The notes beneath the pieces were generated by a model. That model was given only the letters and a program-made list of their open reading frames with translations, ran no database searches and was not told the origin of the DNA. Positions 35,859 to 43,526 of a stretch of DNA of 64,000 nucleotides are shown here, in pieces (the first letter of the stretch is position 1; each line of letters begins with the position of its first letter). The stretch spans positions 1,302,001-1,366,000 of the forward strand of contig NZ_SKCJ01000002.1 in the NCBI RefSeq assembly GCF_005434975.1. Direction: 5' to 3'. A program made the position numbers and the translations under genes. Source of the DNA: Parerythrobacter lutipelagi (GTDB lineage Bacteria; Pseudomonadota; Alphaproteobacteria; Sphingomonadales; Sphingomonadaceae).

Positions 35859-36604
35859 CGACCCGAACAGCGGCGGTCTACCGCATGGTGATGGAGGACC
35901 ATGTCTGTCCCTATGGCATCAAGACGGTCGATCTTGTCAAGCGGCAAGGCTTCGAGGTCGACGATCATCACCTGACCAGCAGGGAGGAAACCGATGCGTT
36001 CAAGGACAAGTACGACGTCGAGACCACCCCGCAGACCTTTATCGAAGGCAAGCGCATTGGCGGCTATGACGATGTCCGCGAATTCTTCGGCAAGAGCCGC
36101 TCGCAGCCTGAGGAAGGCGAAACCAGCTATCAGCCGGTCATTGCGATTTTCGCGGTCGCGCTGCTGCTCGCGCTAGGGCTGAGCTGGGCGTTTTTTGACG
36201 ACCTCTTCACTGTCCGGGCCGCAGAATGGTTCGTGAGCCTGTCGATGACCCTGCTCGCCGTTCAGAAGCTTCAGGACGTGCGCAGTTTCTCGACGATGTT
36301 CCTCAACTACGACCTGCTCGCACGGCGCTGGGTGCCCTATGGCTTCGTCTACCCGTTCGGCGAAGCCGCTGCCGGCATTCTCATGACCGCGGGCGCGCTG
36401 ACCTGGCTCTCGGCCCCGCTGGCATTGTTCATCGGCACAGTCGGCGCTGTCAGCGTCTTCAAGGCTGTCTACATCGACAAGCGCGAGCTTAAATGCGCCT
36501 GCGTGGGCGGCAGCAGCAATGTGCCGCTCGGCTTTGTCTCGCTGACCGAAAATCTGTTCATGATCGGAATGGGTCTGTGGATGGGCGCGAAGCTTCTCGC
36601 ATGA
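35855..36604 (+). CDS. Glutaredoxin-MauE/DoxX membrane fusion
   Basis: 249 residues from ATG 35855, preferred over 35843 because GGAG lies five bases upstream and it overlaps the small ORF. Residues about 8-80 form a glutaredoxin fold: VCPYGIKTVDL in place of CPYC (second cysteine replaced by Gly), TTPQTFIEGKRIGGYDD. Four membrane helices of the MauE/DoxX type follow (FAVALLLALGLSWAFF, AEWFVSLSMTLLAVQKL, YPFGEAAAGILMTAGAL, VPLGFVSLTENLFMIGMGL), with a conserved CACVGGSSNVPLG loop. Probably an inner membrane thiol-redox protein. The CACVGG pair suggests redox-active cysteines near the membrane. Confidence 0.78.
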   Translation: MTTRTAAVYRMVMEDHVCPYGIKTVDLVKRQGFEVDDHHLTSREETDAFKDKYDVETTPQTFIEGKRIGGYDDVREFFGKSRSQPEEGETSYQPVIAIFAVALLLALGLSWAFFDDLFTVRAAEWFVSLSMTLLAVQKLQDVRSFSTMFLNYDLLARRWVPYGFVYPFGEAAAGILMTAGALTWLSAPLALFIGTVGAVSVFKAVYIDKRELKCACVGGSSNVPLGFVSLTENLFMIGMGLWMGAKLLA

Positions 36605-37014
36605 TCACCGCGCTCCTTCTCTCCGTCTTTCTGTTCCTCTCGGCTGTCGCTTCGCACCTTGCCATTCTGGGTGTCGGTCACCGGCTTCTCGACCGGCGCC
36701 GCGATACGCAGGCAAAGCTTGCCGTTTCGCTGCTCGTGCTCGCGTCGCATTTCCTCGTGGCGATCCTTTTTGCCGCAGGTTTCTGGCTGGGCGCGCAATG
36801 GGGCCTGGGAGGTTTCGACAAGGCGCCTTCCATGGACTGGATGGACTACTTCTATTTCTCGCTCATCAACGTGACCACACTGGGCCTGGGCGACATTTAT
36901 CCGACCGAGCACCTGAGAGTCCTGGCCGGCGTCGAGGCCCTCACCGGCTTCGCTCTCATCAGCTGCTCGGCGCAGCTATTCTGGACCATGATGCACAAAG
37001 GAGAAAAAGCATGA
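36601..37014 (+). CDS. Two-TM ion-channel-like protein
   Basis: 137 residues from the ATG overlapping the previous stop. Hydrophobic helices surround a pore-loop segment (DYFYFSLINVTTLGLGDIYP) followed by a last helix (LAGVEALTGFALISCSAQLFW). The arrangement is that of the Ion_trans_2 family. The selectivity filter reads TLGLGD where potassium channels have TVGYGD, so ion selectivity may differ. No cytoplasmic RCK or cNMP domain. Fourth in the six-gene overlapping run. Confidence 0.7.
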   Translation: MITALLLSVFLFLSAVASHLAILGVGHRLLDRRRDTQAKLAVSLLVLASHFLVAILFAAGFWLGAQWGLGGFDKAPSMDWMDYFYFSLINVTTLGLGDIYPTEHLRVLAGVEALTGFALISCSAQLFWTMMHKGEKA

Positions 37015-37538
37015 CTGAAAAGACGACCCACTCGGACAAGGGAGGGGGCGGCAGCTACTGGCGATTCATGGCCATGGTGTCGACCTCGACCGTGATCATG
37101 TTCTTCCTGATGTATGCCAACACCTTTACCGTCGATGATCTTTTCTGGAGCGAAACGCGCTTCTGGATGATGTTTGTCATGGGCGCGATGATGATGGTTG
37201 TCATGCTGCTCTTCATGTGGGGCATGTACAAGGACCGGACCAAGAACTTCATTATTCTGGGCGTCGGCGCCTTCGTGTTCGCCCTCGCGCTGTGGCTGGT
37301 GCGCAGCCAGACCACCGTCGACGATACCGAATATATGGCAGCGATGATCCCGCACCACTCGATCGCGATCATGACCAGCGAACGCGCGAGCCTGAAGGAT
37401 CCTCGCGTGCGCGAACTCGCTCAGGCCATCATCGTCGCCCAGCGCCGCGAAATCGCCGAGATGAAATATCTCATCGACGATATCGAGCAGAACGGTCCTC
37501 GGACCGAAGAACGCCTGCCCGAGGAGATGCAGCCATGA
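37011..37538 (+). CDS. DUF305 membrane protein
   Basis: 175 residues. Three hydrophobic segments in the first half (VSTSTVIMFFLMYANTF, MMFVMGAMMMVVMLLFMWGM, IILGVGAFVFALALWLV), notably methionine-rich. Then a DUF305 domain, whose metal-binding-type motif is here AAMIPHHSIAIM followed by LAQAIIVAQRREIAEMKYL. DUF305 proteins are ferritin-like helical bundles often found with copper genes. The ATG overlaps the channel gene stop; its own stop overlaps the lipoprotein gene. Confidence 0.8.
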   Translation: MTEKTTHSDKGGGGSYWRFMAMVSTSTVIMFFLMYANTFTVDDLFWSETRFWMMFVMGAMMMVVMLLFMWGMYKDRTKNFIILGVGAFVFALALWLVRSQTTVDDTEYMAAMIPHHSIAIMTSERASLKDPRVRELAQAIIVAQRREIAEMKYLIDDIEQNGPRTEERLPEEMQP

Positions 37539-38023
37539 ACAAGATAGCTTTCACGGCGCTCATCGCGCTACCGCTTGCCGCCTGCAATTCGAACACCGCT
37601 CCGGGCAACGACCGCGAAGCCCAGCTCGACCCGCCTGCCACTGCCGCGCCGATCGAGGATGCGGCCAGTGCACTGGCAAATGTTGACTCAGGCCTGATGC
37701 TTCCCGGGACCATGAATGACGCGGATCTTGCTGCTCTGGGCGCAGGACAGGCCTGCCAGTTCCGCCTGACCGAAGTGGCCTTTCCCTCATTTGTCTATGA
37801 CGGCGACGGGGGCGGAGCAATCAAGATCAATGGCAAATTGATCCCCGTCACTGCCGATGGCCCCGGCAGCTATTCGAACGGTGAGCTTCGGATCAGAACC
37901 CGCATGCTGGATGATGAAGGCGATGCGAGCCTGCAGATGCAGGAGATGATCGTGGCAGCGCCAAGAGCCAAGGATGAGTTTGGCTTTTGGGGCTATACCA
38001 CCTGTCCAGCCGAGGGAGCCTGA
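37535..38023 (+). CDS. Putative lipoprotein, last gene of the overlapping run
   Basis: 162 residues with a lipoprotein signal (ALIALPLAACNS). The mature domain has no internal repeats: GAGQACQFRLTEVAFPSFVYDGDGGGAIKINGKLIPV and a second cysteine near the C terminus (YTTCPAEGA), suggesting a disulfide. I do not recognise the family beyond its resemblance to uncharacterised alphaproteobacterial lipoproteins. Overlaps DUF305 by four bases. A 93-bp gap then separates it from the next gene. Confidence 0.65.
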   Translation: MNKIAFTALIALPLAACNSNTAPGNDREAQLDPPATAAPIEDAASALANVDSGLMLPGTMNDADLAALGAGQACQFRLTEVAFPSFVYDGDGGGAIKINGKLIPVTADGPGSYSNGELRIRTRMLDDEGDASLQMQEMIVAAPRAKDEFGFWGYTTCPAEGA

Positions 38024-38116
38024 TACTGGCAGGGCGCATGGGCGGGCCGTCGGTTACCCCATGCGCCCGCGCCTCCGCCCTTCGTCGCCCTCACCAGTTT
38101 TAACAGGAACAAGCAG

Positions 38117-38821
38117 ATGACCGATACGAGGCCCATCGCTGTCTTCGGCGCAGGCGGGAAGACCGGCACCGAGCTACTGAGGCATGCCCTTGCCCGGGAC
38201 ATACCGATCCGCGCCTTCGAACACACGGTGCCCGGACCAGACGAGCGGGTGGGCGACTTCGAATATATCGAATGCGATGTGCTGTCGGACGATTTCGCTG
38301 GCGATCTCGATGGCTGCCGCGCGGTTATCTCGACCCTCGGTGTCGCTTTTGGTCCGGGCAATGCGATCGATCCACCGCCGCTTTATACCGATGGCACGCG
38401 CAACCTGCTCGGGGCGATGGCACAGACGAAGATCGACCGCATTGCCGTGATCTCCGCTGCCTTTGTCGAACATCAGTCGAGCGTCCCGGCCTGGTTTGAG
38501 CTCACCGCCAAGCCTGCATTGTTCAATATACTCGAGCAGATGCGCGCCATGGAAGCGATGCTCAGCGACGCCCAAGGTATCAAATGGACGGCCGCACGGC
38601 CGGGCTGGCTGCTGGATGAGCCTTACACCGGCGATGCCGTCATTACGGACGAACGCTTGGCAGAAGGCTGTTTCCGCTGCCGTCATGCTGATCTAGCGGC
38701 GAGCCTGCTTGAATTCGTGTGCGAAGATACCTGGATCAACGCAAAGCCTGCCATCGGCAGGCCCGAAGCCGAACGTTTCGAAAGTCCTGCCGCCATCAAG
38801 GCCGAACTCGGGATCGATTAA
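38117..38821 (+). CDS. NAD(P)-binding protein (atypical SDR, NmrA-like)
   Basis: 234 residues with an N-terminal Rossmann motif (IAVFGAGGKTGTELLRHAL, GxGGxTG type), VISTLGVAFGPGNAID, and IKWTAARPGWLLDEPYTG in the position typical of atypical SDRs. No catalytic YxxxK is visible, so it may be a flavin/biliverdin-reductase-like or NAD(P)-sensing protein. RBS is weak (ACAGGAAC). It lies between the permease run and the persulfide genes; its link to either is unclear. Confidence 0.72.
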   Translation: MTDTRPIAVFGAGGKTGTELLRHALARDIPIRAFEHTVPGPDERVGDFEYIECDVLSDDFAGDLDGCRAVISTLGVAFGPGNAIDPPPLYTDGTRNLLGAMAQTKIDRIAVISAAFVEHQSSVPAWFELTAKPALFNILEQMRAMEAMLSDAQGIKWTAARPGWLLDEPYTGDAVITDERLAEGCFRCRHADLAASLLEFVCEDTWINAKPAIGRPEAERFESPAAIKAELGID

Positions 38822-38840
38822 ACGTCGTAACATTTTTCAA

Positions 38841-38866
38841 TCTGTAACGAGCCCGAACGTTACAGA
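38841..38866. promoter_or_regulatory. Inverted repeat TCTGTAACG-N8-CGTTACAGA
   Basis: Perfect nine-base arms with an eight-base spacer, ending 26 bp before the MBL-rhodanese ATG. The position fits an operator or a leader hairpin. A further GTAACA lies 9 bases upstream of the left arm. The arms differ from the ArsR/BigR palindrome at 42291, so a different regulator is likely. Confidence 0.5.
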
Positions 38867-38892
38867 CTTTGAGCAACAGACAAGGAAGTCGC

Positions 38893-40245
38893 ATGTTTCT
38901 GGAGAAAATCAAAACCCCCGGTCTCTCACACCTTTCCTACATCATCGGCTCGGGCGGAAAGGCAGCGGTCATCGATCCGCGCCGGGACTGCGAGGTCTAT
39001 GTCGAAAAGGCCCGGGCCGAAGGGCTGGAGATAACGCATATCTTCGAAACCCATCGCAATGAGGATCTGCTCAGCGGCTCGCCGATCTTGGCCAATTTGA
39101 CAGGAGCCACGGTCTATCACGGGCCCAACGCGGCAGGCGAAGTCATCTTTGCCAGGACCGCGCGCGAAGGCGATTGTTTCGAGCTGGGTCAATTGAAGAT
39201 CGAAGTGCTTGAAACACCTGGACACACCGACGATCATCTCGCTTTCGTCATCCATGACAGCGAATATTCCGAGGGGCCGGTCGGCGTCTTTACCGGCGAT
39301 GCCCTGTTCGTCGGCGATGTCGGGCGCACCGATTTCTATCCCGAGCGCAAGGAAGAAGTCGCGGGCCTTCTATTCGACTCCCTGCAGAAACTTTGCGGCC
39401 TCGGCGATCAGGCGATTATCTACCCGGCGCATGGTGCGGGCTCGGTCTGCGGGTCGGGAATGGCGGACCGGGAATTCTCGACAATCGGCCACGAGCGGCG
39501 CAACAACCCGCGCCTGCGCATCTCCGACCGCGACGAGTTCATCGAGGCGAAGGTAGCAGAGCACCACTACCAGCCGCCCTATTTCCGGCTGATGGAGCGG
39601 CTCAACCTTGCAGGGTCCGATGCCGCGCCGCGCGTCATGCGGCCAAGGCGTCTGGGGCTGGAAGACCTTAGCGAGAGCGGCGCCGATCACCTGGTCGATG
39701 TGCGCGAGCCGCTCGCCTACGCTGCCGGCCATCTGCCGGGTGCCATGTGCCTTCCGGTTGGAATGATACCGGCCTTTGCCGGATGGTTCCTCGGTGAAGG
39801 CGACAGGATCGCCCTCATTGCTTCCGAGGAAGGCCAGCTAGCCCAGGCCATGGCCCATCTGGTGCGCATCGGTCTCGATAATGTTGTGGGCGGCTATGTC
39901 GGCGTGGTTCCAGCCGCCGCACAGGGCAAAGCGATGCGCAGCATTCCCATGATTGGCACCGAGGAAGTCGCGCGCAGGCTCGATCAAGACAGCGGCGAGT
40001 GGACCTTGCTCGACGTGCGCGACGCGGACGAACGGCAAGAAGCAAGCATCGACGGCTCAGGACATATCTATGTCGGTGAGCTCAACACGCGGTGGGAAGA
40101 GCTCGACCGCGACCGCCACTACACGCTGATGTGCGCGAGCGGCATGCGGGCGAGCGTTGCGGCGGGTTGGCTGGCCAGCAAGGGTTTCGAGCACCTCGAT
40201 ATCTATCTGGGCTCTATGGGGGCGTGGACAAACGCCTCCGGCTGA
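38893..40245 (+). CDS. MBL-fold protein with two rhodanese domains
   Basis: 450 residues from ATG 38893 (AAGGAAG just upstream). Residues 1-250 are an MBL domain related to persulfide dioxygenases (PGHTDDHLAF, FTGDALFVGDVGRTDF, YPAHGAGSVCGSG). Where ETHE1-type enzymes have THxHADH, this one has THRNEDL, so part of the iron/zinc site is altered. Two rhodanese domains follow: the first (HLVDVREPLAYAAGHLPGA) lacks the loop cysteine, and the second has the active-site MCASGMRASVA with cysteine. Probably handles sulfane sulfur, together with the nearby BigR-type module. Confidence 0.82.
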   Translation: MFLEKIKTPGLSHLSYIIGSGGKAAVIDPRRDCEVYVEKARAEGLEITHIFETHRNEDLLSGSPILANLTGATVYHGPNAAGEVIFARTAREGDCFELGQLKIEVLETPGHTDDHLAFVIHDSEYSEGPVGVFTGDALFVGDVGRTDFYPERKEEVAGLLFDSLQKLCGLGDQAIIYPAHGAGSVCGSGMADREFSTIGHERRNNPRLRISDRDEFIEAKVAEHHYQPPYFRLMERLNLAGSDAAPRVMRPRRLGLEDLSESGADHLVDVREPLAYAAGHLPGAMCLPVGMIPAFAGWFLGEGDRIALIASEEGQLAQAMAHLVRIGLDNVVGGYVGVVPAAAQGKAMRSIPMIGTEEVARRLDQDSGEWTLLDVRDADERQEASIDGSGHIYVGELNTRWEELDRDRHYTLMCASGMRASVAAGWLASKGFEHLDIYLGSMGAWTNASG

Positions 40246-40270
40246 AGCGCCAAAATCTTGAAAAGCAAGC

Positions 40271-40292
40271 CAAAATCTTTTGCGAGATTTTG
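40271..40292. repeat. Hairpin CAAAATCT-N6-AGATTTTG with flanking direct repeat
   Basis: Perfect eight-base arms around TTTGCG, 25 bp after the MBL-rhodanese stop. The ten-base word CCAAAATCTT occurs twice, at about 40251 and 40270. The AT-rich stem without a long T run could be a weak bidirectional terminator between the convergent genes, or a remnant of a rearrangement. Confidence 0.35.
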
Positions 40293-40323
40293 CTCGTATG
40301 TGGTAGGTGAGCTTGCTCTTCGC

Positions 40324-40770
40324 TCAACGAGCAGCGCGACCGGGCGCTTTATCCATCGAGTGACTTCCTGGTCCTCGAACGAAGACGAATGCCAGCGCCC
40401 CCAGGATAGCGATATTTTTGAGCAAAGGACCTGTGTGACCTGGGGCGATATGGATCGCAAGAGTTATCGGAACGAGGGTAAGAAATAACGCGGTGCATGA
40501 GAGCCGGGTCATCCACCCCAAGGCCAGTGATGTTCCTGCACCGATGAAAACCAAGCCAGACAGCCACAAAAGAATGGACGCATCTCCAATTAGAGCAACG
40601 TGATCTTTCCATGGCGACAATGCCATCCGGCCCAGCATATATTCATGCGCAAGAAAATGCCCCAATCCGCCTATGATGAATATGAGGCTCAAACAGAGGC
40701 GGAAGACCGGATCGATCAATCGCACTTTTGCGGCCCATGTCGCTAGGCTGTTTTCCATATTCCGGATCAT
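40324..40770 (-). CDS. DoxX-family membrane protein
   Basis: 148 residues with four hydrophobic helices: FRLCLSLIFIIGGLGHFLAH, ALIGDASILLWLSGLVFIGAG, ALFLTLVPITLAIHIAPG and NIAILGALAFVFVRG. This is the DoxX/DoxD pattern, associated with thiosulfate:quinone or thiol-redox processes. The start at 40770 has GGGGGAAAG upstream; ATG 40758 is an alternative. It follows the persulfide-type MBL gene by 40 bp on the same strand, so probably belongs to the same sulfur operon. Confidence 0.75.
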   Translation of the reverse strand: MIRNMENSLATWAAKVRLIDPVFRLCLSLIFIIGGLGHFLAHEYMLGRMALSPWKDHVALIGDASILLWLSGLVFIGAGTSLALGWMTRLSCTALFLTLVPITLAIHIAPGHTGPLLKNIAILGALAFVFVRGPGSHSMDKAPGRAAR

Positions 40771-40810
40771 AGAGTTCTTTCCCCCTCAGGTTGATACGTC
40801 GATGGCAGAC

Positions 40811-41719
40811 TTATTGGGTGCGCGGACCAGTTTCTTCGGGAGGCGTCTGTGGTTCACCCAAAACGTTGACCGGCAGTTTCAGATAGATCGTACCGTTTCC
40901 TTCTGCGCGAGGCATATTCCCTCCGCGAATGTTGACCTGGATTGATGGCAGGATGAGGCGCGGCATACCCAGCTGGTTGTCGCGCTCCTCACGCATGGCT
41001 ACAAATGCATTCTCGTCGACCCCGGCATGGATATGAATGTTGCTGTGCTTTTGTTCTTTCACCGTCGTTTCCCATTGGTGCTGCGAGCGGCCCTCCGGCA
41101 GGTAGTCGTGGCACATAAACAGCCGCGTCTCCTCCGGTAGCTCGAAAATCCGGCGAATAGAGCGATAGAGCGTGCGTGCATCGCCGCCGGGAAAATCGGC
41201 CCGCGCCGTGCCGTAATCGGGCATGAACAGCGTATCGCCGACAAAGGCGGCGTCTCCGATAACATAGGTCATGCACGCGGGCGTATGTCCCGGCGTATGG
41301 AGTGCCTGGGCCGATATGGCGCCTAGGTCAAAGCTGTCATTATCGGCAAACAAATGGTCGAACTGGCGTCCATCGCGTGGCAGGTCCACTCCGGCATTGA
41401 ATATCGGCCCGAAGGTGTTCTGCGTGACGGTGATCTCGCTACCAATAGCAAGTTTGCCGCCTAGTGCGCGGCGGATGTAGGGTGCGGCGGAAAGGTGATC
41501 GGCATGGACATGGGTTTCCAGGATCCACTCGCACTTGAAATCCATTTGCCGGACGAATTCGATCACTTTATCGGCGGACTTAGTCGCCGTTCGCGCCGCT
41601 GCGGCATCGAAATCGAGCACCGGATCGATCACCGCGCACGCCTTGGTTGCAGGATCGGACACGACATAGGTCACGGTGTTCGTGTTCGTGTCGAAAAATG
41701 CCTCTATGTCGGGTTTCAT
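40811..41719 (-). CDS. Persulfide-dioxygenase-like MBL hydrolase (Blh type)
   Basis: 302 residues. Intact metal site ETHVHADHLSAAPYI, HTPGHTPACMTYVIGDAAFVGDTLF and a late His (MCHDYLPEG), as in ETHE1/Blh enzymes that oxidise glutathione persulfide. C-terminal extension (NIHIHAGVDENAFVAMREERD, LPSIQVNIRGG) is typical of the Blh branch. In Agrobacterium and Xylella, blh-type genes are controlled by BigR, and a BigR-like regulator lies 600 bp away here. Co-directional with DUF442 (44-bp gap) and DoxX. Confidence 0.86.
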   Translation of the reverse strand: MKPDIEAFFDTNTNTVTYVVSDPATKACAVIDPVLDFDAAAARTATKSADKVIEFVRQMDFKCEWILETHVHADHLSAAPYIRRALGGKLAIGSEITVTQNTFGPIFNAGVDLPRDGRQFDHLFADNDSFDLGAISAQALHTPGHTPACMTYVIGDAAFVGDTLFMPDYGTARADFPGGDARTLYRSIRRIFELPEETRLFMCHDYLPEGRSQHQWETTVKEQKHSNIHIHAGVDENAFVAMREERDNQLGMPRLILPSIQVNIRGGNMPRAEGNGTIYLKLPVNVLGEPQTPPEETGPRTQ

Positions 41720-41763
41720 CGAATAGTCTTTTCGTATGCTGGTTGAGAGCGGTTCTGCGTAGG

Positions 41764-42216
41764 TCAGTCCTGCGCCCGGTCGACGTAATTACGGACGAAG
41801 TTTTCCAGCGCCGGTTCGTCGCACACGAAGCCCATATCCGCCGCCTTCTGTAGGGTCGCATCGCCGCTCATTCCCTGCTGCGACGCCAGATGCATTATTG
41901 TGAAGGCTCCTGCGCGCTTGCCCGAGGCGCAATGGACCAGCACCGGCTTCGGAAGCGCTTCGACACTGGCCCTGAACTCATCGACGAGCTCGTCCGATAT
42001 GGTGCCGCCCGCCACCGGCAAGTGACAATATTCAAGGCCGAGCGATGCCACCACTTCACCTTCGCGGTCCGGGGCGAGAGGCTGATCCGCCTCATCCTGG
42101 CAGCGCAGGTTGACGACCGCCTTGTAACCATCCTCCGCCAATGCGCGCAGGTCGCCCTCGGAAGGCGGAGCGGTCGAGACGGCGAATCTGCCATTGAGGA
42201 TCTTGATTTGGGTCAT
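41764..42216 (-). CDS. DUF442 phosphatase/sulfurtransferase-like protein
   Basis: 150 residues of the TIGR01244/DUF442 family, related to tyrosine phosphatases, with the CX5R signature VHCASGKRAGAF. In many proteobacteria this domain is fused to, or next to, Blh-type MBL enzymes and may act on persulfides rather than phosphates. It is divergent from the BigR-like gene, with about 100 bp between, so both probably share the operator at 42291-42320. AGGATGATG lies before its ATG. Confidence 0.82.
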   Translation of the reverse strand: MTQIKILNGRFAVSTAPPSEGDLRALAEDGYKAVVNLRCQDEADQPLAPDREGEVVASLGLEYCHLPVAGGTISDELVDEFRASVEALPKPVLVHCASGKRAGAFTIMHLASQQGMSGDATLQKAADMGFVCDEPALENFVRNYVDRAQD

Positions 42217-42279
42217 AAGGCATCATCCTGGTTCAGGTTCAAAGGTCCGGGTCCGCGATTGCGCGGCAGCAGATTACGA

Positions 42280-42320
42280 TTGACTTTATATTCATACCTT
42301 CGCATATATGCAAGTATGAA
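42280..42320 (+). promoter_or_regulatory. Probable leaderless promoter and operator of the BigR-like gene
   Basis: TTGACT (42280-42285), 17 bp, CATATA (42303-42308) form a good -35/-10 pair. The predicted start of transcription falls about 42315, at or next to the ATG (42316), so the mRNA would be leaderless. Overlapping this is a dyad TTCATAC (42291-42297) ... GTATGAA (42314-42320) with an inner palindrome GCATATATGC. The right arm contains the start codon. A regulator bound here would block its own transcription and that of the divergent DUF442 operon. Confidence 0.55.
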
Positions 42321-42645
42321 AGCCGAAGATATTCGCGATCAAGCCGAAAAGGCGGTGGCATTGCTCAAGGCGCTGGGCAGCCACAACCGCCTGATGATCG
42401 CCTGCCAATTGGTTGAAGGCGAGCGCAGCGTGGGCGAGCTGGCCGAACTGCTGGAACTTCGGGAAACCGTGGTTTCGCAGCATCTGGCGCTTATGCGGAA
42501 GGATGGCCTGGTCGCAGCGCGGCGCGATGGCCGCACGATCCATTATTCGCTTTGCGGCGATGCGCCGCGCCGGGTGCTGGAAACGCTCTACGCCATCTAT
42601 TGCAGCTCCGCCGACGATACGACCGGTCCAGCAGACGGCCATTGA
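42316..42645 (+). CDS. bigR: ArsR-family persulfide sensor, BigR/SqrR type
   Basis: 109 residues. Winged-helix ArsR fold (VALLKALGSHNRLMIACQLVEGERSVGELAELL; recognition region RETVVSQHLALMRKDGLVAARRDGRTIHYSL). Cys30 (LMIAC) and Cys96 (YAIYC) are 66 residues apart, the same spacing as the redox cysteines of BigR and SqrR as I recall them (42/108, 41/107), which form a disulfide or tetrasulfide with persulfides. The start is set by family length and the overlapping promoter; codons upstream are antisense to DUF442. It probably represses the blh/DUF442/DoxX genes and the TauE gene downstream. Confidence 0.85.
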   Translation: MKAEDIRDQAEKAVALLKALGSHNRLMIACQLVEGERSVGELAELLELRETVVSQHLALMRKDGLVAARRDGRTIHYSLCGDAPRRVLETLYAIYCSSADDTTGPADGH

Positions 42646-42676
42646 ACAGGCTTTCAGTTATGTTGGACAATCCCGG

Positions 42677-43480
42677 ATGATGGATATCGGCGTCATCGTG
42701 GCGCTCCTATCGCTTACCTCGGGCCTCCTCGTGGGCTTTTCGCTTGGACTACTCGGCGGTGGGGGATCGATCCTCGCAGTGCCGTTGCTTGTGTATGTCG
42801 TCGGTGTTCACGACACCCATGTCGCTATCGCCACGTCCGCTGCTGCGGTGGCGGCCAGCGCCTTGGCAAACTTATTGTTCCATGCGCGAGGCGGCAATGT
42901 GAAGTGGCGCTGCGCAGGCCTATTCGCAGCATTCGGCGTTGTCGGAGCTGCCGCCGGATCAAGCCTGGGAAAAATTACATCGGGCGATCTGCTTTTGGGC
43001 CTGTTCGGTCTGGTGATGATTGTCGTCGGCCTCTCGATGCTGCGCGAGAAATCGGGCGGATCCGACCCGGATGTCCAGCTCACCCGAGCCACGGCGCTGC
43101 GCCTCACCCCGCGCCTCGCGTTCGGAGGATTGCTGGTAGGCGGACTGTCCGGTTTCTTCGGTATCGGCGGGGGCTTTCTGGTGGTGCCGGGTCTGGTTGC
43201 CGCGACGGCCATGCCGATTCTCAACGCGATCGGCTCCTCGCTGGTCTCTGTAGCCGCTTTCGGTACGACCACAGCCGCCAATTACGCCCTCGACGGACTC
43301 GTCGATTGGGAGATTGCCGCGTTTTTCATCGGCGGCGGCGGTATAGGCGGCTGGCTGGGTACTCGCGCATCGAACCTGTTGGCTAAGCGCAAACGAGCGC
43401 TGAACTTTATATTCGCGGCGGTCATCATCCTCGTTGGCATCTTCATAAGCGGCCAATGGGCGATAACAGCCATAACGTGA
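42677..43480 (+). CDS. TauE/SafE sulfite exporter of the BigR locus
   Basis: 267 residues, about eight membrane helices, with the TSUP repeats LGLLGGGGSILAVPLLVYVVGV and GGLSGFFGIGGGFLVVPGLVA. Located 31 bp after the BigR-like gene on the same strand. In other BigR regulons the TauE-like permease exports sulfite made by persulfide dioxygenase, which fits the neighbours here. Start is either of the two adjacent ATGs (42677, 42680). Convergent with the copper ATPase gene (46-bp gap). Confidence 0.85.
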   Translation: MMDIGVIVALLSLTSGLLVGFSLGLLGGGGSILAVPLLVYVVGVHDTHVAIATSAAAVAASALANLLFHARGGNVKWRCAGLFAAFGVVGAAAGSSLGKITSGDLLLGLFGLVMIVVGLSMLREKSGGSDPDVQLTRATALRLTPRLAFGGLLVGGLSGFFGIGGGFLVVPGLVAATAMPILNAIGSSLVSVAAFGTTTAANYALDGLVDWEIAAFFIGGGGIGGWLGTRASNLLAKRKRALNFIFAAVIILVGIFISGQWAITAIT

Positions 43481-43526
43481 TCGCTGCCTTTTCGAACCGA
43501 ATTGTCCGAAGGATCAACACTGCTGT

